DNA of 64,000 bases from JAIQFF01 sp963733545 (GCA_963733545.1 CAVTDQ010000007.1:1860001-1924000), one strand, 5' to 3'. Positions 36,368-48,500 are shown, counted from the first letter of the stretch. Numbers and translations are program-made. Notes: generated from the letters alone by a model not told the origin.

Positions 36368-38716
36368 TCAAACTGCCGCGATCCGGAGGCGGAGATTCTC
36401 AAGCTGCTGATTTTCGATCCGCAGGACGCCCTTCGCATTGGCACGAACATGAAGAACACTCTTCAGCACGCCTGGCAAAGTCGCGTCCGGCGAATCGGAA
36501 ACGTTCAGACCGCTGAAGCTCAACTCATACAGGGATTCTGCCGACAGGCCGGTTACCAGAAGCGAGTCACAATGCAGGGAAGGAAATGAAACTTCTGCCT
36601 GACGGATGTCCTGCCCCGAAGAACTGAACAGGACGGCAGCGCCCCCGTCGAATGCCGCGCCGATCATGCCGAAACCATCGACCAGCTTTACTGGCTTCTT
36701 GCCGGTCACTCCTGTATTCCCAATTTCCAGCACGTGCAGAAAGAGATCTTCTTCCGCGGGCTGGCTTGGCGATACTTCAACGCGCCAGCTTCCCGGCACC
36801 ACATTCTTGCGATTCGAAGGTTCCAGTCTGGCGAGATCCTGCCCCCAGAAAGCTTTCCACATATGAAGTAACTTGGGATCGGACGGCAAGGGACCTCCCT
36901 CAGCCGGCTCCAGTGGCCAGTTCTCTCCCCTGCCCCAACCCCCACCGTTTTCATCGCCGGGACAATAGAACTCATGTCCTTGACCGCCGCGCCGAGTCAC
37001 AAGTCGCTGCCGGGGCAAAAGTGAATGCACCAATACCTCACCCGCACCGTCGCTAAAAAGAAATGTGTTGGCATTGGGAAAGTCCGTTGCTCCTGCCTGG
37101 CGTTGGCGATCTTGATCAACGGATGGCGGGTTCACTCCGTGCAGCAGCCATACCTTCCTGAATCCAGCATTCGTACTGACGACGCGATCAAAAACGAACA
37201 GCACATTGCCGCCAGGAATGTATACGAGTTCGCGGGTGAAACAACGCAACTTGCTTCGCGAATATGCTTTCGTGGCGTCGCCGAGGGCATAGTGGTACTC
37301 GCCGGGAACGTAGTCGACGACACGCATTGTTCCCAAATCCCAAAGATCGCGAGTACGTTCCCAATCGCTGGGATTACGAATCGAATTCCAATAGCGGGAA
37401 GAATCCATCCGCTGGCCGCCGTCGTTGGCCGCATGCATGACATTGTCTGACCAAAAGAACTTCTCAGCAGGGTCATACACCAACACGGAATTGTGAGCCA
37501 CCGTTCGCCGGTAGTAGTTCAAATAATGCGGGCTCTCGGTTTCGGTGTAGTCGGCGCCGCTGTCAATCGCCAGATACCCGTTGTGAAAAATGGTGAACTG
37601 ATTCTGGTCGAGATGCTGATGCTTGGCCAGATAAGGGCCACAGTCAAATTCAATCCAGGTTGAATCTGGCTTCCACCCCGTTCGCATCACCAAATGCCCG
37701 ACACCGGGAAAATAGCGCTGATGCGGCAATTCACTCTCGGTCGCCAGCGCGGGATCGCGAGGCGTAACTCCGGGATCGTCCCATAGAAACTGCAGCGCGG
37801 GGATCACCCATTTGTCAGCAAAGAAGCCGCTCTTTCGAAGCAGCCATGCGCAATAAGGATCTTTGAAACGGTTGACTGCATAGCCGATAACCGCCGTGTC
37901 TTGCAAGTCGAGAATTGGATATTCATTGTCTCCCTCGCGCGAGGGCGTACCGTCGGGCAGCAACTTATACAGATAGGTGTTGCCGATGTTTTGGAAGACA
38001 GAGAACGTCTGTGCAGGGTCGACTCCGGTTGCGGTACGTTGCATTTCCGCAAGCAAAGTCAGTGCTGCCCACGTGATTCGCATGTAGTCCAGCGATTCGT
38101 GGTAACTGCCTTCGGGATCCACGAAGTTCGTGGTTTCAAGAATGTTTTCCAGTCCGCGCGAGACTTGGATGCGCCAAGTGTCACAGCGCGCGCTGCAACC
38201 GGGATAGCCATCAACCGCAGCGGAGGTGAACGCAGCTAGCGCCAGATAACGTGTAGCGTAGTTGTGATAGGAAAGCTGACCGGCATCGGCAAAGTCGGCA
38301 GTCGCCAGCATCGCAGCCGCTCCGTCCATCAGTTCGTTCGCGATGCGGTCCTTGTGTTTTTCTTCAAATCCGGGATACTCGTTCAGCCAGTCGAAGGCCA
38401 GTGCCCATTTCGTGTAGTCAATCCATGCGCGAGAGGGCTTGCCGGTCGCAGTGATGTGCTTGGCCTTCATCTCTCCCAAGGCGCGTTCGGCGAAATCCTT
38501 TTGGCCGGTGAGCTGCCAGGAGAGGGCAAGTCCCGTGAAATCGTCCGAGGGCCGGTGACCTGTGGCATAGCGCAATTTCAGGAGATCAAGCCCCGTGAAC
38601 GGATCGGATTCTGCGATGAGCAATCGGGGACGCTTCGATGTGCTCTGAGCGCGCACCCAGGAACGGGCGAATACCGCTGAGGCAGCGAGGGCGGCGATAA
38701 AGTCGCGTCTCTTCAT
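36368..38716 (-). CDS. heparinase II/III-like polysaccharide lyase
   Basis: A 782-residue exported protein. The N terminus MKRRDFIAALAASAVFARSW is a Tat-like signal. An alpha-toroid region (ALGEMKAKHITATGKPSRAW, FADAGQLSYHNYATRYLALA) precedes the heparinase II/III-type beta-sandwich: AKHQHLDQNQFTIFHNGYLA (about residue 365) and RRTVAHNSVLVYDPAEKFFW. The family cleaves uronic-acid-containing polymers (heparin, alginate, related glycans) by beta-elimination; the H/Y/N residues expected for catalysis are visible, the substrate is not readable. Its ATG overlaps the stop of the DUF5107-TPR gene (ATGA), so the two are translationally coupled. The esterase gene follows after 22 bases. Confidence 0.88.
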   Translation of the reverse strand: MKRRDFIAALAASAVFARSWVRAQSTSKRPRLLIAESDPFTGLDLLKLRYATGHRPSDDFTGLALSWQLTGQKDFAERALGEMKAKHITATGKPSRAWIDYTKWALAFDWLNEYPGFEEKHKDRIANELMDGAAAMLATADFADAGQLSYHNYATRYLALAAFTSAAVDGYPGCSARCDTWRIQVSRGLENILETTNFVDPEGSYHESLDYMRITWAALTLLAEMQRTATGVDPAQTFSVFQNIGNTYLYKLLPDGTPSREGDNEYPILDLQDTAVIGYAVNRFKDPYCAWLLRKSGFFADKWVIPALQFLWDDPGVTPRDPALATESELPHQRYFPGVGHLVMRTGWKPDSTWIEFDCGPYLAKHQHLDQNQFTIFHNGYLAIDSGADYTETESPHYLNYYRRTVAHNSVLVYDPAEKFFWSDNVMHAANDGGQRMDSSRYWNSIRNPSDWERTRDLWDLGTMRVVDYVPGEYHYALGDATKAYSRSKLRCFTRELVYIPGGNVLFVFDRVVSTNAGFRKVWLLHGVNPPSVDQDRQRQAGATDFPNANTFLFSDGAGEVLVHSLLPRQRLVTRRGGQGHEFYCPGDENGGGWGRGENWPLEPAEGGPLPSDPKLLHMWKAFWGQDLARLEPSNRKNVVPGSWRVEVSPSQPAEEDLFLHVLEIGNTGVTGKKPVKLVDGFGMIGAAFDGGAAVLFSSSGQDIRQAEVSFPSLHCDSLLVTGLSAESLYELSFSGLNVSDSPDATLPGVLKSVLHVRANAKGVLRIENQQLENLRLRIAAV

Positions 38717-41700
38717 TTCCTGGTCGTATCCAATTGTGCGAGGCGCGTCAGGTGATATGCCAACATCCGATCCGGAAGTAACAGCGCCTTTCGAAACCTC
38801 TCATTCGCCTCTTGCTTTTTACCCAAGTCTCTTTCGAGGATGCCGGCCGTATACATCCACCAACTCGGATAGGCGCTGGTCTCAGTATGCCCGACCGCAT
38901 CTGCCAGAGCTTCCTGCAATCGGCTTTGCCATTGTTGCTGATCGAAACCCGGAAGCTTTTGTGCTGCCAACCACGCCCAGTGATTCTGATCTGCGCTCGA
39001 AGCGGAAGCCGCGGATACGAACTTGTTCTTAGCGTCCTCGGCTTTGCCGCAGGCCGCATAGACGGTCCCGAGCAAATAGTTGGTTCGGGAGGAATGAAGA
39101 ATTGGGTCCAGGCCATCCTTGGTGAACGAGAGTTCGGGAATCTCGGATCCCAAGTTTTTTGCTGCGTTCAACGCCTCGGTGCAGCGTTGCTTTTTAGAGA
39201 GGGCCAGCAACCGCTGAAGTTGCACTTCTACCCAAACCTGCCGAACGTTGGTCCCGCCTTCTTCTCTGGGAAAGAAGTGATTATGGAAAAGCCGTGTGGC
39301 GCGATCAAAGTCCCCGGACTCCGCCAGATTCAGTATCAGTTCAAACATCAGGGGGTTGGGAGCGTCTCCAAGGTGTGGATATTTCCCCAGCGCCTCCGCG
39401 CGCTCGCCCGCGGGATGCCCAAGCAGGCTGAGGGATTGATCGATACCGAGATAGACCGCGACATTCGTTGGATCGTTCGTGAGCCCGTCGCGAAATGCCG
39501 CGAGCGCGTTTTCTGGGTCATCTTTGATGTGGAGAAGGGCCAGGCCGATATTCGCATCGAGCACAGGAAGCCTGGTGCCTGACTTCCGCGCCTCAGCCCA
39601 CTCGCCGAGCGCGGAGTCGGTCTCGGCGTGAGAGAAGTAGAGATTGCCTAACAGAAAATGCGCCGTGGCGTCTGCAGGATTGGTCCGTGACACTGCTTTC
39701 AACACCGTCAACTCTTCCGGCGTGCTGGGGAAAATGTATGCGGTGGATAGTCTCGATGCGGCTTTGTAGTCCTCGGTCCCCGATTGTCCCAATTTCTCAC
39801 GGCAATAGCCGCGAAAATAGACCACGAGCGGGTTGTCCTGCGGGCTGACGGATCCCGGCTCGCTTTGATCGGCGATCACCGGCGAGTATCTTCTGGAAAG
39901 AACATTCAGGGCCTGCGCATACATTCCCATGCGAATGTATTGCGACGCGATGTTGAGCACGCGATTGTAGTCATTGGAGAGCTGGTCGAGATCGGAGGCG
40001 CTAGTTTCTTCCCTGAGAAAATCGCTAAGAGGAAAATCCGCGAGCCCTGCTTTGGCTAGAGCCGAGGATTCGTCGTGTTTTCCAAGCGCCCGCTTGACCG
40101 CGACCAACTCTTCACGTGCACGCAGATCTCCGGAAGTGAGACTCGACGCCTCCGTGAGATATTTCTCCGCACCATCCAGGTTGCTGCTTCTTGCGAGCAG
40201 TTCACCCAGTCGAAGCGCCGCGGCGGAACGAAATGCCGGCAGGCGCAGGGCCTGCTCATAAGCCGCCTGCGCGTGCTGTATTTCGCCCAAGCCGTCATAG
40301 GCAATCCCCAGGTAGTAGGAAACCTCGGTGTCGGAAGTGTCGCGCGCGTGGCAAGATTCCAGATAGCCTTTGGCCTCGTTAAACCGCAACAGCGAAGCGG
40401 ATAAACGCCCCGCTGCCTTTTGTGCTAGGAAACTGTCGGGAAAGCGGCGCAGCGTCTCCTTATATATATCGAGCGCTCGAAGGACCCTGCCATTAAGTTC
40501 GTCTTCCTCGCCGGCTTGCATCCAGTCATCGAAGCTGCGCTGATCTGGCCCGGGGATGTGATATGCCGGCTGCGGCCCAACCTTGACCTCAGACTCGGCG
40601 GACCAGTTGTAGAGGCCTTCAGTCTGCCGTAGCAGAACGATGCCTTTGGCATCCTCGATCTCGAGGGTGTACTTGGCCTGGCTATCCGCGCTCGGGACCT
40701 CATGAGTCCACGTACGTTCTGGTGCGAGATCTGTTTTTTCCTGAGAGACTTGCTGATTGCCGTTGGAAATGGAAATTGTTGCCCCAGGGATTGTCTGATT
40801 TGCGTTGAATGCTGCGATCAAACTTCCATTGCGTCGTGCGAGACTCGCCACGCCCGCCAGATTTGCACGAGAGATCCCCCCAATTTCGCGAGACCGGCAT
40901 CCAGTATTCGCTGAACTGAAGCGTTTGCCGCGGCTCGAGGAATGCGTAAGTTTCCTGATTGCGAAATAGTCCGCCCTGAACTTCTACATATGCGCTGTTG
41001 TCGTCGGAAAGTGCCTTGCGCCAATCCATCCCATCTGCGTCGACTCCCCAGGACCAAATTTTCTTGGCGGGAAGGGACGCGTAGTCCGCGAAGTGCACGA
41101 CCCCAGTATTGGTTCTTGGATTCCACACTCCCATGAAGTCTTCGCGGCTGCCATAGACAAATTCAGAAACCGGCCCGCGGGTGTGATTGCGAATCACACT
41201 GAGATCGAGACCATCGTCGATAGGCCAGGGCCGGATTTCGGTGAAGCCGTGCGACGCTGCGTAGCGCATGGGATAAGCGATTTGCGAGTCGTCCCACACG
41301 CGGATGCCGGCATTGTTCCACCAGTAGAATCGATGCCGCACGTCGCTGCGGTTATTGAGGGTGATCCGCTCTTCGAGCACGGTAGATTTTGGTCGAAGAA
41401 TCAACTCGACGGTCCACTCCATGCCGTAAACGCGATCGATGTTGCCGACGGTGACCGATGCGCTGCCGTCGTTATGCCTGGCAAAGGCGTAGTTGACCGG
41501 CGACATGCTGACCCAATTGTGGGAAACGGGAAAATTGAATTCGATTCCGAATGCCGCCCAGGCTCCGCGGTAAGAAATCGCCGCCTTCTTGATCGATGAA
41601 TTGGCATAGAACATCGGCTGGCCGGAAAGTTTGTCGATGCAGGTGTAAAGATGTCCGCCGATGTCAGGCAGCACCGAGCACTTCAGATACTCGTTCTCGA

Positions 41701-41926
41701 TATACACAGCCCGCCAGTGGTGATTCACCCTGTGGCTGGTGAGATTGTCACGCAGCGTATAGGGGTAGTTGAAGCGGTTGCCGGCGAACTGATCGAAGGG
41801 AGGATTGGGGTCGGGCGGACCCTCCTCGTAGGTGGGAAGGGTGAGCGTCCCTTCCCACACGCGCACCTGAGCATGAGCAGAGGAAAACGCAATCGCTAGA
41901 AGAACAACTCGCCATTTGCTTCGCAT
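38713..41926 (-). pseudogene. DUF5107 and TPR-repeat protein, one frameshift
   Basis: The first frame (41926 to about 40890) encodes a signal (VVLLAIAFSSAHAQ) and a DUF5107 domain: LKCSVLPDIGGHLYTCIDK, SYRGAWAAFGIEFNFPVSHN, RHRFYWWNNAGIRVWDDSQI, WNPRTNTGVVHFADYASLPA. After LQFSEYWMPVSR one extra base (near 40890-40900, in the run AAATTGGGGGG) moves the reading to the next frame, which resumes with IGGISRANLAGVASLARRNG and continues through about ten TPR units to 38713. Together they form a protein of about 1070 residues, the usual DUF5107-TPR architecture of polysaccharide loci. The start codon abuts the stop of the amidohydrolase gene. It is either an assembly indel or a split gene. Confidence 0.82.
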
Positions 41927-43153
41927 CTAGACCGTAATGTGCAGTAGTCTTGCCGCGTTCTCGTTATAGACCTTGCGCAGAACCTGATCGGGCATGTTGA
42001 TGCCGTAAATACGCCAGCGCCCCTGGGGTGGAATTTTTGCCGGTGCGTAGTCGAAATACTCGTCTTCTGTTTCCAGGAAGCGATAGTAGATCTCGTACAG
42101 CTTGTCATTAAAGACTTGCTGTGGAAATGCGTCGCCGTGCAGCGTGGCATCGGTCCCGAACAAAATGCGGTCCTGATATTTGTCGAAAAACTTCTTTGAC
42201 GTATAGGGTTGGCGGCCCAGTTCCCCGACGCGCGCAGCCATATCGACTGTCATATTGGGGAATCGGTTCAGGTTTTCGCTGACGTTCTGCAAATTTTCCG
42301 AGAAATTCCCGAAGTGTAGCGTGATGAACTGGGTCTTCGGGTGGCGCGCGAAGACGCGGTTCCGGGTCTCGATCAACTCCGCGTTGGAGGGAAAATCTTT
42401 GCCGTAAAACGACCAATCGGGATGGTTATTCAGCTCTTCAAACCGCTCGTTAAATCGATCAATCGGCGTGAAGAAGGCCACGGGATCGGAGATGTGAATC
42501 GCCACTGGCATGTTCAGAGCGGCACAGGCTTCCCACATCGGATCGAAGCGCGGATCGTCAATCTTAACCAGTTTGCCCGAGGTGATGTTTTCCCGCAGAT
42601 AGAGTCCGAGCGTTTTTAGAATCTTCAGTCCCCGCGCCCCATCTTTGTGCGCTTGCTCGATGGCGTCGGCCTGAATCCTGGGATAGTTCGGATCTTTGAA
42701 GAACTCGTAGCTGGGCTCGGTGAAAGTAAAGAAACGATCTGGATGTGCGCGGTCGTATTTTGAGACTGCATCGGCCAATCCCTTGCCATAGCCGCCCGTG
42801 AGGTTAACCATGGCGCGGATATTCTTGCGATCCATCACGCTGAGGCACTCTTCTGGAGAGCCCAGATACTCACGCTGCGCCGCCAGTTCCACACCGTTCG
42901 AAGACTTTACCGACCCCGAAATGTGAGTATGGATATCGATGACCGGGTACTTGGCCTGCGCGACATACGACTCGTGCACCTGCAGCATGCTCTTGGGTTC
43001 GTATTGAGAAATATCGAGCGGCTTGGCCTGCGGCACGCCCGTCGCTTCAGGGGCGAATGAGGGGACGGCGAATGAGTGAGCGGCGCTGGCCTGTGCGGCC
43101 ATGCCTGCAACTGCTCCGACTCCAGCCCCAAACAACCATTGCCGACGATTCAT
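41927..43153 (-). CDS. exported amidohydrolase-fold metal-dependent hydrolase
   Basis: A 408-residue TIM-barrel hydrolase. AAGGAGCAGGC before ATG 43153 decides the start, giving the Tat-like signal MNRRQWLFGAGVGAVAGMAA. Metal ligands show in VIDIHTHISG (H75, H77), a central GARGLKILKTLG, AIHISDPVAFF, FITLHFGNF and RILFGTDATLHGD (late Asp). The family (amidohydrolase 2 type) includes decarboxylases and lactonases; deacetylase or lactonase action on a sugar is possible but not shown. Its stop codon is immediately followed by the ATG of the DUF5107 gene, indicating tight coupling. Confidence 0.86.
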   Translation of the reverse strand: MNRRQWLFGAGVGAVAGMAAQASAAHSFAVPSFAPEATGVPQAKPLDISQYEPKSMLQVHESYVAQAKYPVIDIHTHISGSVKSSNGVELAAQREYLGSPEECLSVMDRKNIRAMVNLTGGYGKGLADAVSKYDRAHPDRFFTFTEPSYEFFKDPNYPRIQADAIEQAHKDGARGLKILKTLGLYLRENITSGKLVKIDDPRFDPMWEACAALNMPVAIHISDPVAFFTPIDRFNERFEELNNHPDWSFYGKDFPSNAELIETRNRVFARHPKTQFITLHFGNFSENLQNVSENLNRFPNMTVDMAARVGELGRQPYTSKKFFDKYQDRILFGTDATLHGDAFPQQVFNDKLYEIYYRFLETEDEYFDYAPAKIPPQGRWRIYGINMPDQVLRKVYNENAARLLHITV

Positions 43154-43170
43154 GCCTGCTCCTTGGATTA

Positions 43171-45483
43171 TTAGTTCCTGCCTTGCGCCAGCTCGGGAGT
43201 TGCGATGTCGAGAGGCTGGTCCTTGCCGTTGACCGAACCGTGCCAAACGCTTCCGCCGAACGTAGTGATGTAAATCTTATTGTGATCCAGGGGGTCGGGA
43301 ATTACACGCTGTCCCCACTTGAAATTGAAGCCCGGGATGCGGGTCCAGGTTACCCCACGATCTCCAGAGCGCCATGCCGATGATTCGAAGCCCACAGCAT
43401 AAAGAACGGCCGGATCCGCAGGGTCGATAGTGATGTCATAAATGTGGCGATCCCTGTCGAGCACTTGTTTCCAGGTTTTGCCGGCATCTTGCGAGAGGAA
43501 AATGCCACCGCCATCGCCATGTTGTCCAATCGCGCGTGCCCAGGTAGTGAGATAAAGACGGTTCGAATTGTCAGGATCGATCGCCATGCCGTTAGGAGCG
43601 TTGGTTCCGGCCGGCAAAGCCACAGGTTGCCAATGCTCAGCGCCATCGGTGGAACTGTACAGCGCGCCATCGCCGGCATTGCCAATGCTGCCATCTTCGG
43701 AGCGCCGCGCGATCAGCACATAAAGAGTCCCATTTGCGGCGCGCGCCAGCCGCCATGCAAAAGGTTCCTTCTGCGTGATGCCGTTATTTTTCAGGGCCCA
43801 GGTTTTGCCGCCATCGGAACTCTTGTAGACCCCATCGCCAAATCCGGCAACATAAAGGACGCGGGCGTCCGGCGGACTGGTCGGATCAAGCAGGATGTGG
43901 GTGGCGCCGGTCTCATCCATTCCGGTATTCGACTTGGTCCAGGTCTTGCCGCCATCCGTGCTGATGCAGACTCCGCCTTTATAGCTCGAGACCGGAGTAT
44001 GTCTCCACATCTTGGGCCGCGGGAGATCATGCGTTCCGCTGTTCACGCTCCACATCTTTCCGCGCACTTTGGGATCGAACACGACCCAGTAAGTTGTGTT
44101 GCGCCATTCGCGGGGAACGCCGTCCGTCGAACTCACCCACGAAGCCCCGCCATCTCCACTGCGGAAAAGTCCGATATCGGTGTAGGTGATGAATTCGCTT
44201 TTCGTGTCGAAAGGATCGAAGTGAACGCCGTAGCTGGTGGTCACATCCAAGCCGGTAGTGGTCCAGCCGGCATTGGCGACCTTGTGGGAATACTGTCCGG
44301 CCCAGGTCTTGCCGCCATCTCGAGTGACCATGGTGCGGCCTAGATCGGTGCCATAGGCGAGTTGGGGGTCTTGATCGGCGACCGTCAGCGCCAGAGGATT
44401 CTCACCCCATGACGAGCCAAAACGCTCGGTAATCCAATCATCATGGATATTCTTGGGTGCGACGCCGACATTCCCGCCGACTCCTGAACCCTCTTCTTCG
44501 TCGGCCCAGCTTTCCTTCCACAACAAGTCCCAGTTTTTTCCTGAATCGGTAGTCTTCGCAACTCCCATCCAATGTTTTCCATCAAGGTGCAGGCGATTGT
44601 AAGACACGTATGCCACTTCAGGATGATGCAGGCTGGTGGCAACTGCACGAACCCGTCCGCCATCGCCGGGCAGAGCCGACTTGTTCCAAGTTGCCCCGCC
44701 ATCGGTGGAAACAAAAACTCCCTGCTTCGAGGTTGCGTAAATCGTGGGCTGGGCGGTCGCGCCGAAGCCCAACGAGATGTCATTGGTGTCTTCGGGAACC
44801 GAAAGCCTATGTACGGCGGGGCCGTTAATGACGGCAAGGGCACGGACGCTGCCAACAAAAATGGTCCGGGACTCAGCCGGAGATTTCGGATCGATCCACA
44901 CGCGCCGGGGCGAATCTGGCAGATCGGTCAGCTTGCTCCAGGTAGCCCCACCGTCTTTTGAGATGAACAACACAGAACTGGTCTTCGATCCAGCAGCCGC
45001 GTAGAGCACTTTCGAATTGTCCGGATCGATCGCAAAAGCGGACATGTTGCCCAGCGGATCGGGATCCGCCAGGATGTCTTCATCCGAATGATCCGAGGCC
45101 ATCTTTACACCTCTGACCGTGGAAGGATTCGGATAGATCAGATTCCAGTGCTCTCCGCCGTCGGTACTCCGCCACAGGCCAGTGGCATGGGCATACATGG
45201 TGTTGGAATCTTTGGGATCGAAGGCGAAGAAATCCACCACGCCGCGCAAATTGAACATGCGCCAGGTGGTCCCACCGTCATGCGTGATGTAGGAACCGCT
45301 CATGTCACATGAGATGAGCACTGTGTTGGTGTCATGCGGGCTGATGGTGGGATTGAACATCGCCCCACCTCCGCCGGGTCCGATCACGCGAAAGTTGCCG
45401 GGCCGCTGCCCCCAGGCTGTGGTGAACAAGATAGCTAAGGCGAAGCCGGCGACGACCACCTTTAATTTCATGGAAAGTTTCAT
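43171..45483 (-). CDS. exported Asp-box (BNR/sortilin-like) beta-propeller protein
   Basis: A 770-residue exported protein with a signal LKVVVAGFALAILFTTAWGQ and about twelve Asp-box repeats of the S-x-D-x-G-x-x-W type (THDGGTTWRM, STDGGEHWNL, SKDGGATWSK, TRDGGKTWAG, SSDGGKTWALK, SQDAGKTWKQ). This makes two seven-bladed propellers as in sortilin-type proteins and GH74 xyloglucanases; no GH74 catalytic pair could be identified confidently. The start is uncertain (45483 or 45471; neither has a good ribosome binding site). It is second gene of the operon behind the TonB receptor. Confidence 0.85.
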   Translation of the reverse strand: MKLSMKLKVVVAGFALAILFTTAWGQRPGNFRVIGPGGGGAMFNPTISPHDTNTVLISCDMSGSYITHDGGTTWRMFNLRGVVDFFAFDPKDSNTMYAHATGLWRSTDGGEHWNLIYPNPSTVRGVKMASDHSDEDILADPDPLGNMSAFAIDPDNSKVLYAAAGSKTSSVLFISKDGGATWSKLTDLPDSPRRVWIDPKSPAESRTIFVGSVRALAVINGPAVHRLSVPEDTNDISLGFGATAQPTIYATSKQGVFVSTDGGATWNKSALPGDGGRVRAVATSLHHPEVAYVSYNRLHLDGKHWMGVAKTTDSGKNWDLLWKESWADEEEGSGVGGNVGVAPKNIHDDWITERFGSSWGENPLALTVADQDPQLAYGTDLGRTMVTRDGGKTWAGQYSHKVANAGWTTTGLDVTTSYGVHFDPFDTKSEFITYTDIGLFRSGDGGASWVSSTDGVPREWRNTTYWVVFDPKVRGKMWSVNSGTHDLPRPKMWRHTPVSSYKGGVCISTDGGKTWTKSNTGMDETGATHILLDPTSPPDARVLYVAGFGDGVYKSSDGGKTWALKNNGITQKEPFAWRLARAANGTLYVLIARRSEDGSIGNAGDGALYSSTDGAEHWQPVALPAGTNAPNGMAIDPDNSNRLYLTTWARAIGQHGDGGGIFLSQDAGKTWKQVLDRDRHIYDITIDPADPAVLYAVGFESSAWRSGDRGVTWTRIPGFNFKWGQRVIPDPLDHNKIYITTFGGSVWHGSVNGKDQPLDIATPELAQGRN

Positions 45484-45563
45484 GGATGCTTCGAAAGAGA
45501 GCGACCGCCCGTGCGTTCTTGCTTGCATCGGGCAGTCGCTTTGCCAACCCGTTGGTTCCCAGC

Positions 45564-48500
45564 CTAGAAAGAGACTCTAAGCCTCACGCGGACGGTCCGG
45601 CGGCTGTCCACACCTTCTTGCGGGAATGTTGAGAATGCGCGGGCAAAGTCCGGGTTGGGATTTGTGTCCTGAACCACCGGCCTTAGTGTGCCAGGATCGA
45701 CCGCAATGTCGAATCCACCAAGGTAGGAGAAACTGCCATCCCCAAAATCCTGGTTCGGCATTCGTAAGGGGTGATTGAAGATGTTGTTAAAGTCAGCCCC
45801 CAGTGAAGCAGTAATTCGCTCTTTGATTTTGAAGTCTTTGTGCAACCCGAAATTAACTCCCCAGGCGCCGGGTCCCCACAGCAGGTTCTTTCGCGCCACT
45901 GCGCTGTTTGTAAACACGTCGGCACCCATAGTTGGAGGTGCGAAAGCACCAGGGTTGAAAAGCTGGTCGCCGACATGTTGTTTGAAGTCTCCTGTAACCA
46001 GTGGACGGTAGCCAATGAAATCGTTGAAATCACCGAGTGCGTCAATCGATTCGGAAGCGATGTTTCCCGGCCCGACCATACGATCACCATTGCCGCAATT
46101 GTCACAGGTCCAGTATGGCGTAAATGCCGTGCCACTTTTGGCAAACATCTGGAAAGTGGTCTGCCATCCACCGACTATGGCGTCTGCCCACTTCGCTAAT
46201 CCATGGCCGTACTTCATACTTCGGCCAAAGGGCAGTTCATATACGCCATACAAAACGAAGCGATGATGGGATACCCAGGCATCCTGGGTGTAATCGAGGT
46301 TCGGCTGGAATGGGTTGTACGGAACGCCGCCGAGGCTGGAATTTCCCTGATCTATGCCCGTCGATTTTTGATCGGTATAGGTGTAGGACGCGTTAAACAT
46401 CAATCCCTTGTCGAACCGGCGCTCAAACTGCGTCTGAAAAGTATTCGCCTGACTATGACCGTAGTTGCCATAGGTCAACAGAAAATCGCCCAGTGTTGGG
46501 TAGGGTAGACGCGCAAAATCGGCGTTGGTTGGGAGGCAATCCCCATCATCCGGAGTGCAAGGCGTCGCACCGTCGCCAGTTGTGGTACCCCATGGATTGT
46601 CGCTGGGAGCAATTTCATTGAGGTCGATGCCACCGATGAGACCAGTCGAGCGAGTGCCGAGGTAAGAAAATCGCACCGCGTTCTTGGCTCCAAGCTGGCG
46701 TTCAAAGGTTGCATTGTATTGTTGGACTGTCGGCTCGCGCAGCCCCACGGGAACAGCGTTGACTGAAACGAGGCTGGCATTATTCGCGACATCGCCGCCG
46801 GTCAGCGGAAAGGGCCACGCCTGCAAAGGTGGATTCACGGTCCCGGTCTGCTTGGTCAACATCTGGTTGAATCCATTAGTGGAAATTGGATCGCGAATTC
46901 CCTGAGCAGCCGATGTTGGGAAGTACAGTCCATAACCGCCGCGAATGACAGTTTTGTCACCAATTCCCCACGCAATTCCGACACGCGGAGCGAAGTTGTT
47001 TTTATCGGTCCGGACCAGACCCCTGCCAATCCCTAGGCCTGACTGCCCTGCTGTAACCACAGGAAGAGTCGCGGAAATCCTGGGATCCAGGAACGCAAGA
47101 GTTTTTTCCGAAGAGACGATGAAGCGTCCGGTGTTGTTGTTGAATGTGGGGTCGAAATTCAGCAGGATGTCGTGCTTGTCAACCCAGGGCGACACTATCT
47201 CGTAGCGAATCCCAAGATTCAGCGTCACGTTGCGTTTGATTTTCCAATCATCCTGGAAGAAATAGCCCTGCTCCCAGTTGGCTACATCCATATCTGGCCG
47301 GGATTGAGGTACGAATGTGACTCGATTTGCAGGCTGGCCGAGCAGAAAATTGGCGAATGGGGTCGTGCCGCCTCCCGTGTAAGTCATGGTTCCACGTGGA
47401 TTTCCGCGAGCGGTGGAAAAGCCGTCCAACCCTTCGTTGTGCACGAAGTCAGCGCCCATCTTGAGATTGTGATTTTTGATTACCCAGGTGAGAGTGTCGC
47501 CGAAGGTTGCCAGGTACTGGCTTTCCTGACGATCCGTGTTCCGGTTTCCGCTGCGGTCGAAAGGAGTGAAGGCGGAGCCGTAGGCGATCACGGTGTGGCC
47601 GTGAGTTTGTAGTTCATCGGGCCCTACGACCGCGCCGTAAGCATCGATAGCATTCTGATCGAAGCCAATGCTGGACAAGAAGCTCCCCAGAGTGGTGTTG
47701 CTATGTCTGAAAACGAATTCGCGATTAAAGCCCCCACGAGCTTCATTGATGAGATTGTTGCGAATGGTTCGCAAATAAGAAAGAGAAAGAGTATGGGTCC
47801 GCTGGTCTTGTTGAGTCAGCCCTAGTCCCGTAAAAGGTGATCGGACGGCCGAGTTCCCGCCGCTCAGTGCCTGCGTGTTGTACACGCCGTATACGTGGTC
47901 CCGCTCTGAAAAATCATGGTCAACGCGGACCGTTCCCAGATCGCGGGTCGTCAGGTTTGGCATGATCGTCTGGAATAACTGCCCGATGCGGCCGTTGTTA
48001 ACATTTATTGCGATCCTTGGATCGATTTTCGGGAAGTACTTGTCAATAAGCTGCTGTACATTCGGATTCAAAAGGTGTGACGGAATAATTACGAATTGGC
48101 TGCCAGTTCCAATGCAATTCGGCCAGCCAACACAGTAAGTGTCGGCAGCCATCTCGGCCGGAGACAAAGATACGTTTGAGGGAACAGCAGGAAGAATGCT
48201 CGGCTTCATGTTGTCCGGATCGGTGACCAACCGTGAGAAATCTCCAGTCCAGAATGATGGATGGGGCAGCCTGCTGTCTGTGATCTGAGTCGAGTCCCGG
48301 TTGTAATTGCGCTCATAAGTCGTGAAAAACCAGGTCCTCTTCAATCCCGGTACCGGACCTCCGAGAGAACCTGCAATATCGTTGAAATTAAAGTAGGGAG
48401 ACGGATAGGGATAGAGAGAGCCCTGGGAGTCCCGTATACCCTGCTGGTCTTGAATCGTGAGACCCGCCAGAGCGGAGTTTTTATTGTCATAAAAAACCGA

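Noticed and set aside
43444..44343. 299-codon open frame antisense to the Asp-box propeller
   Set aside because: Shadow of the repetitive Asp-box codons; no domain features.
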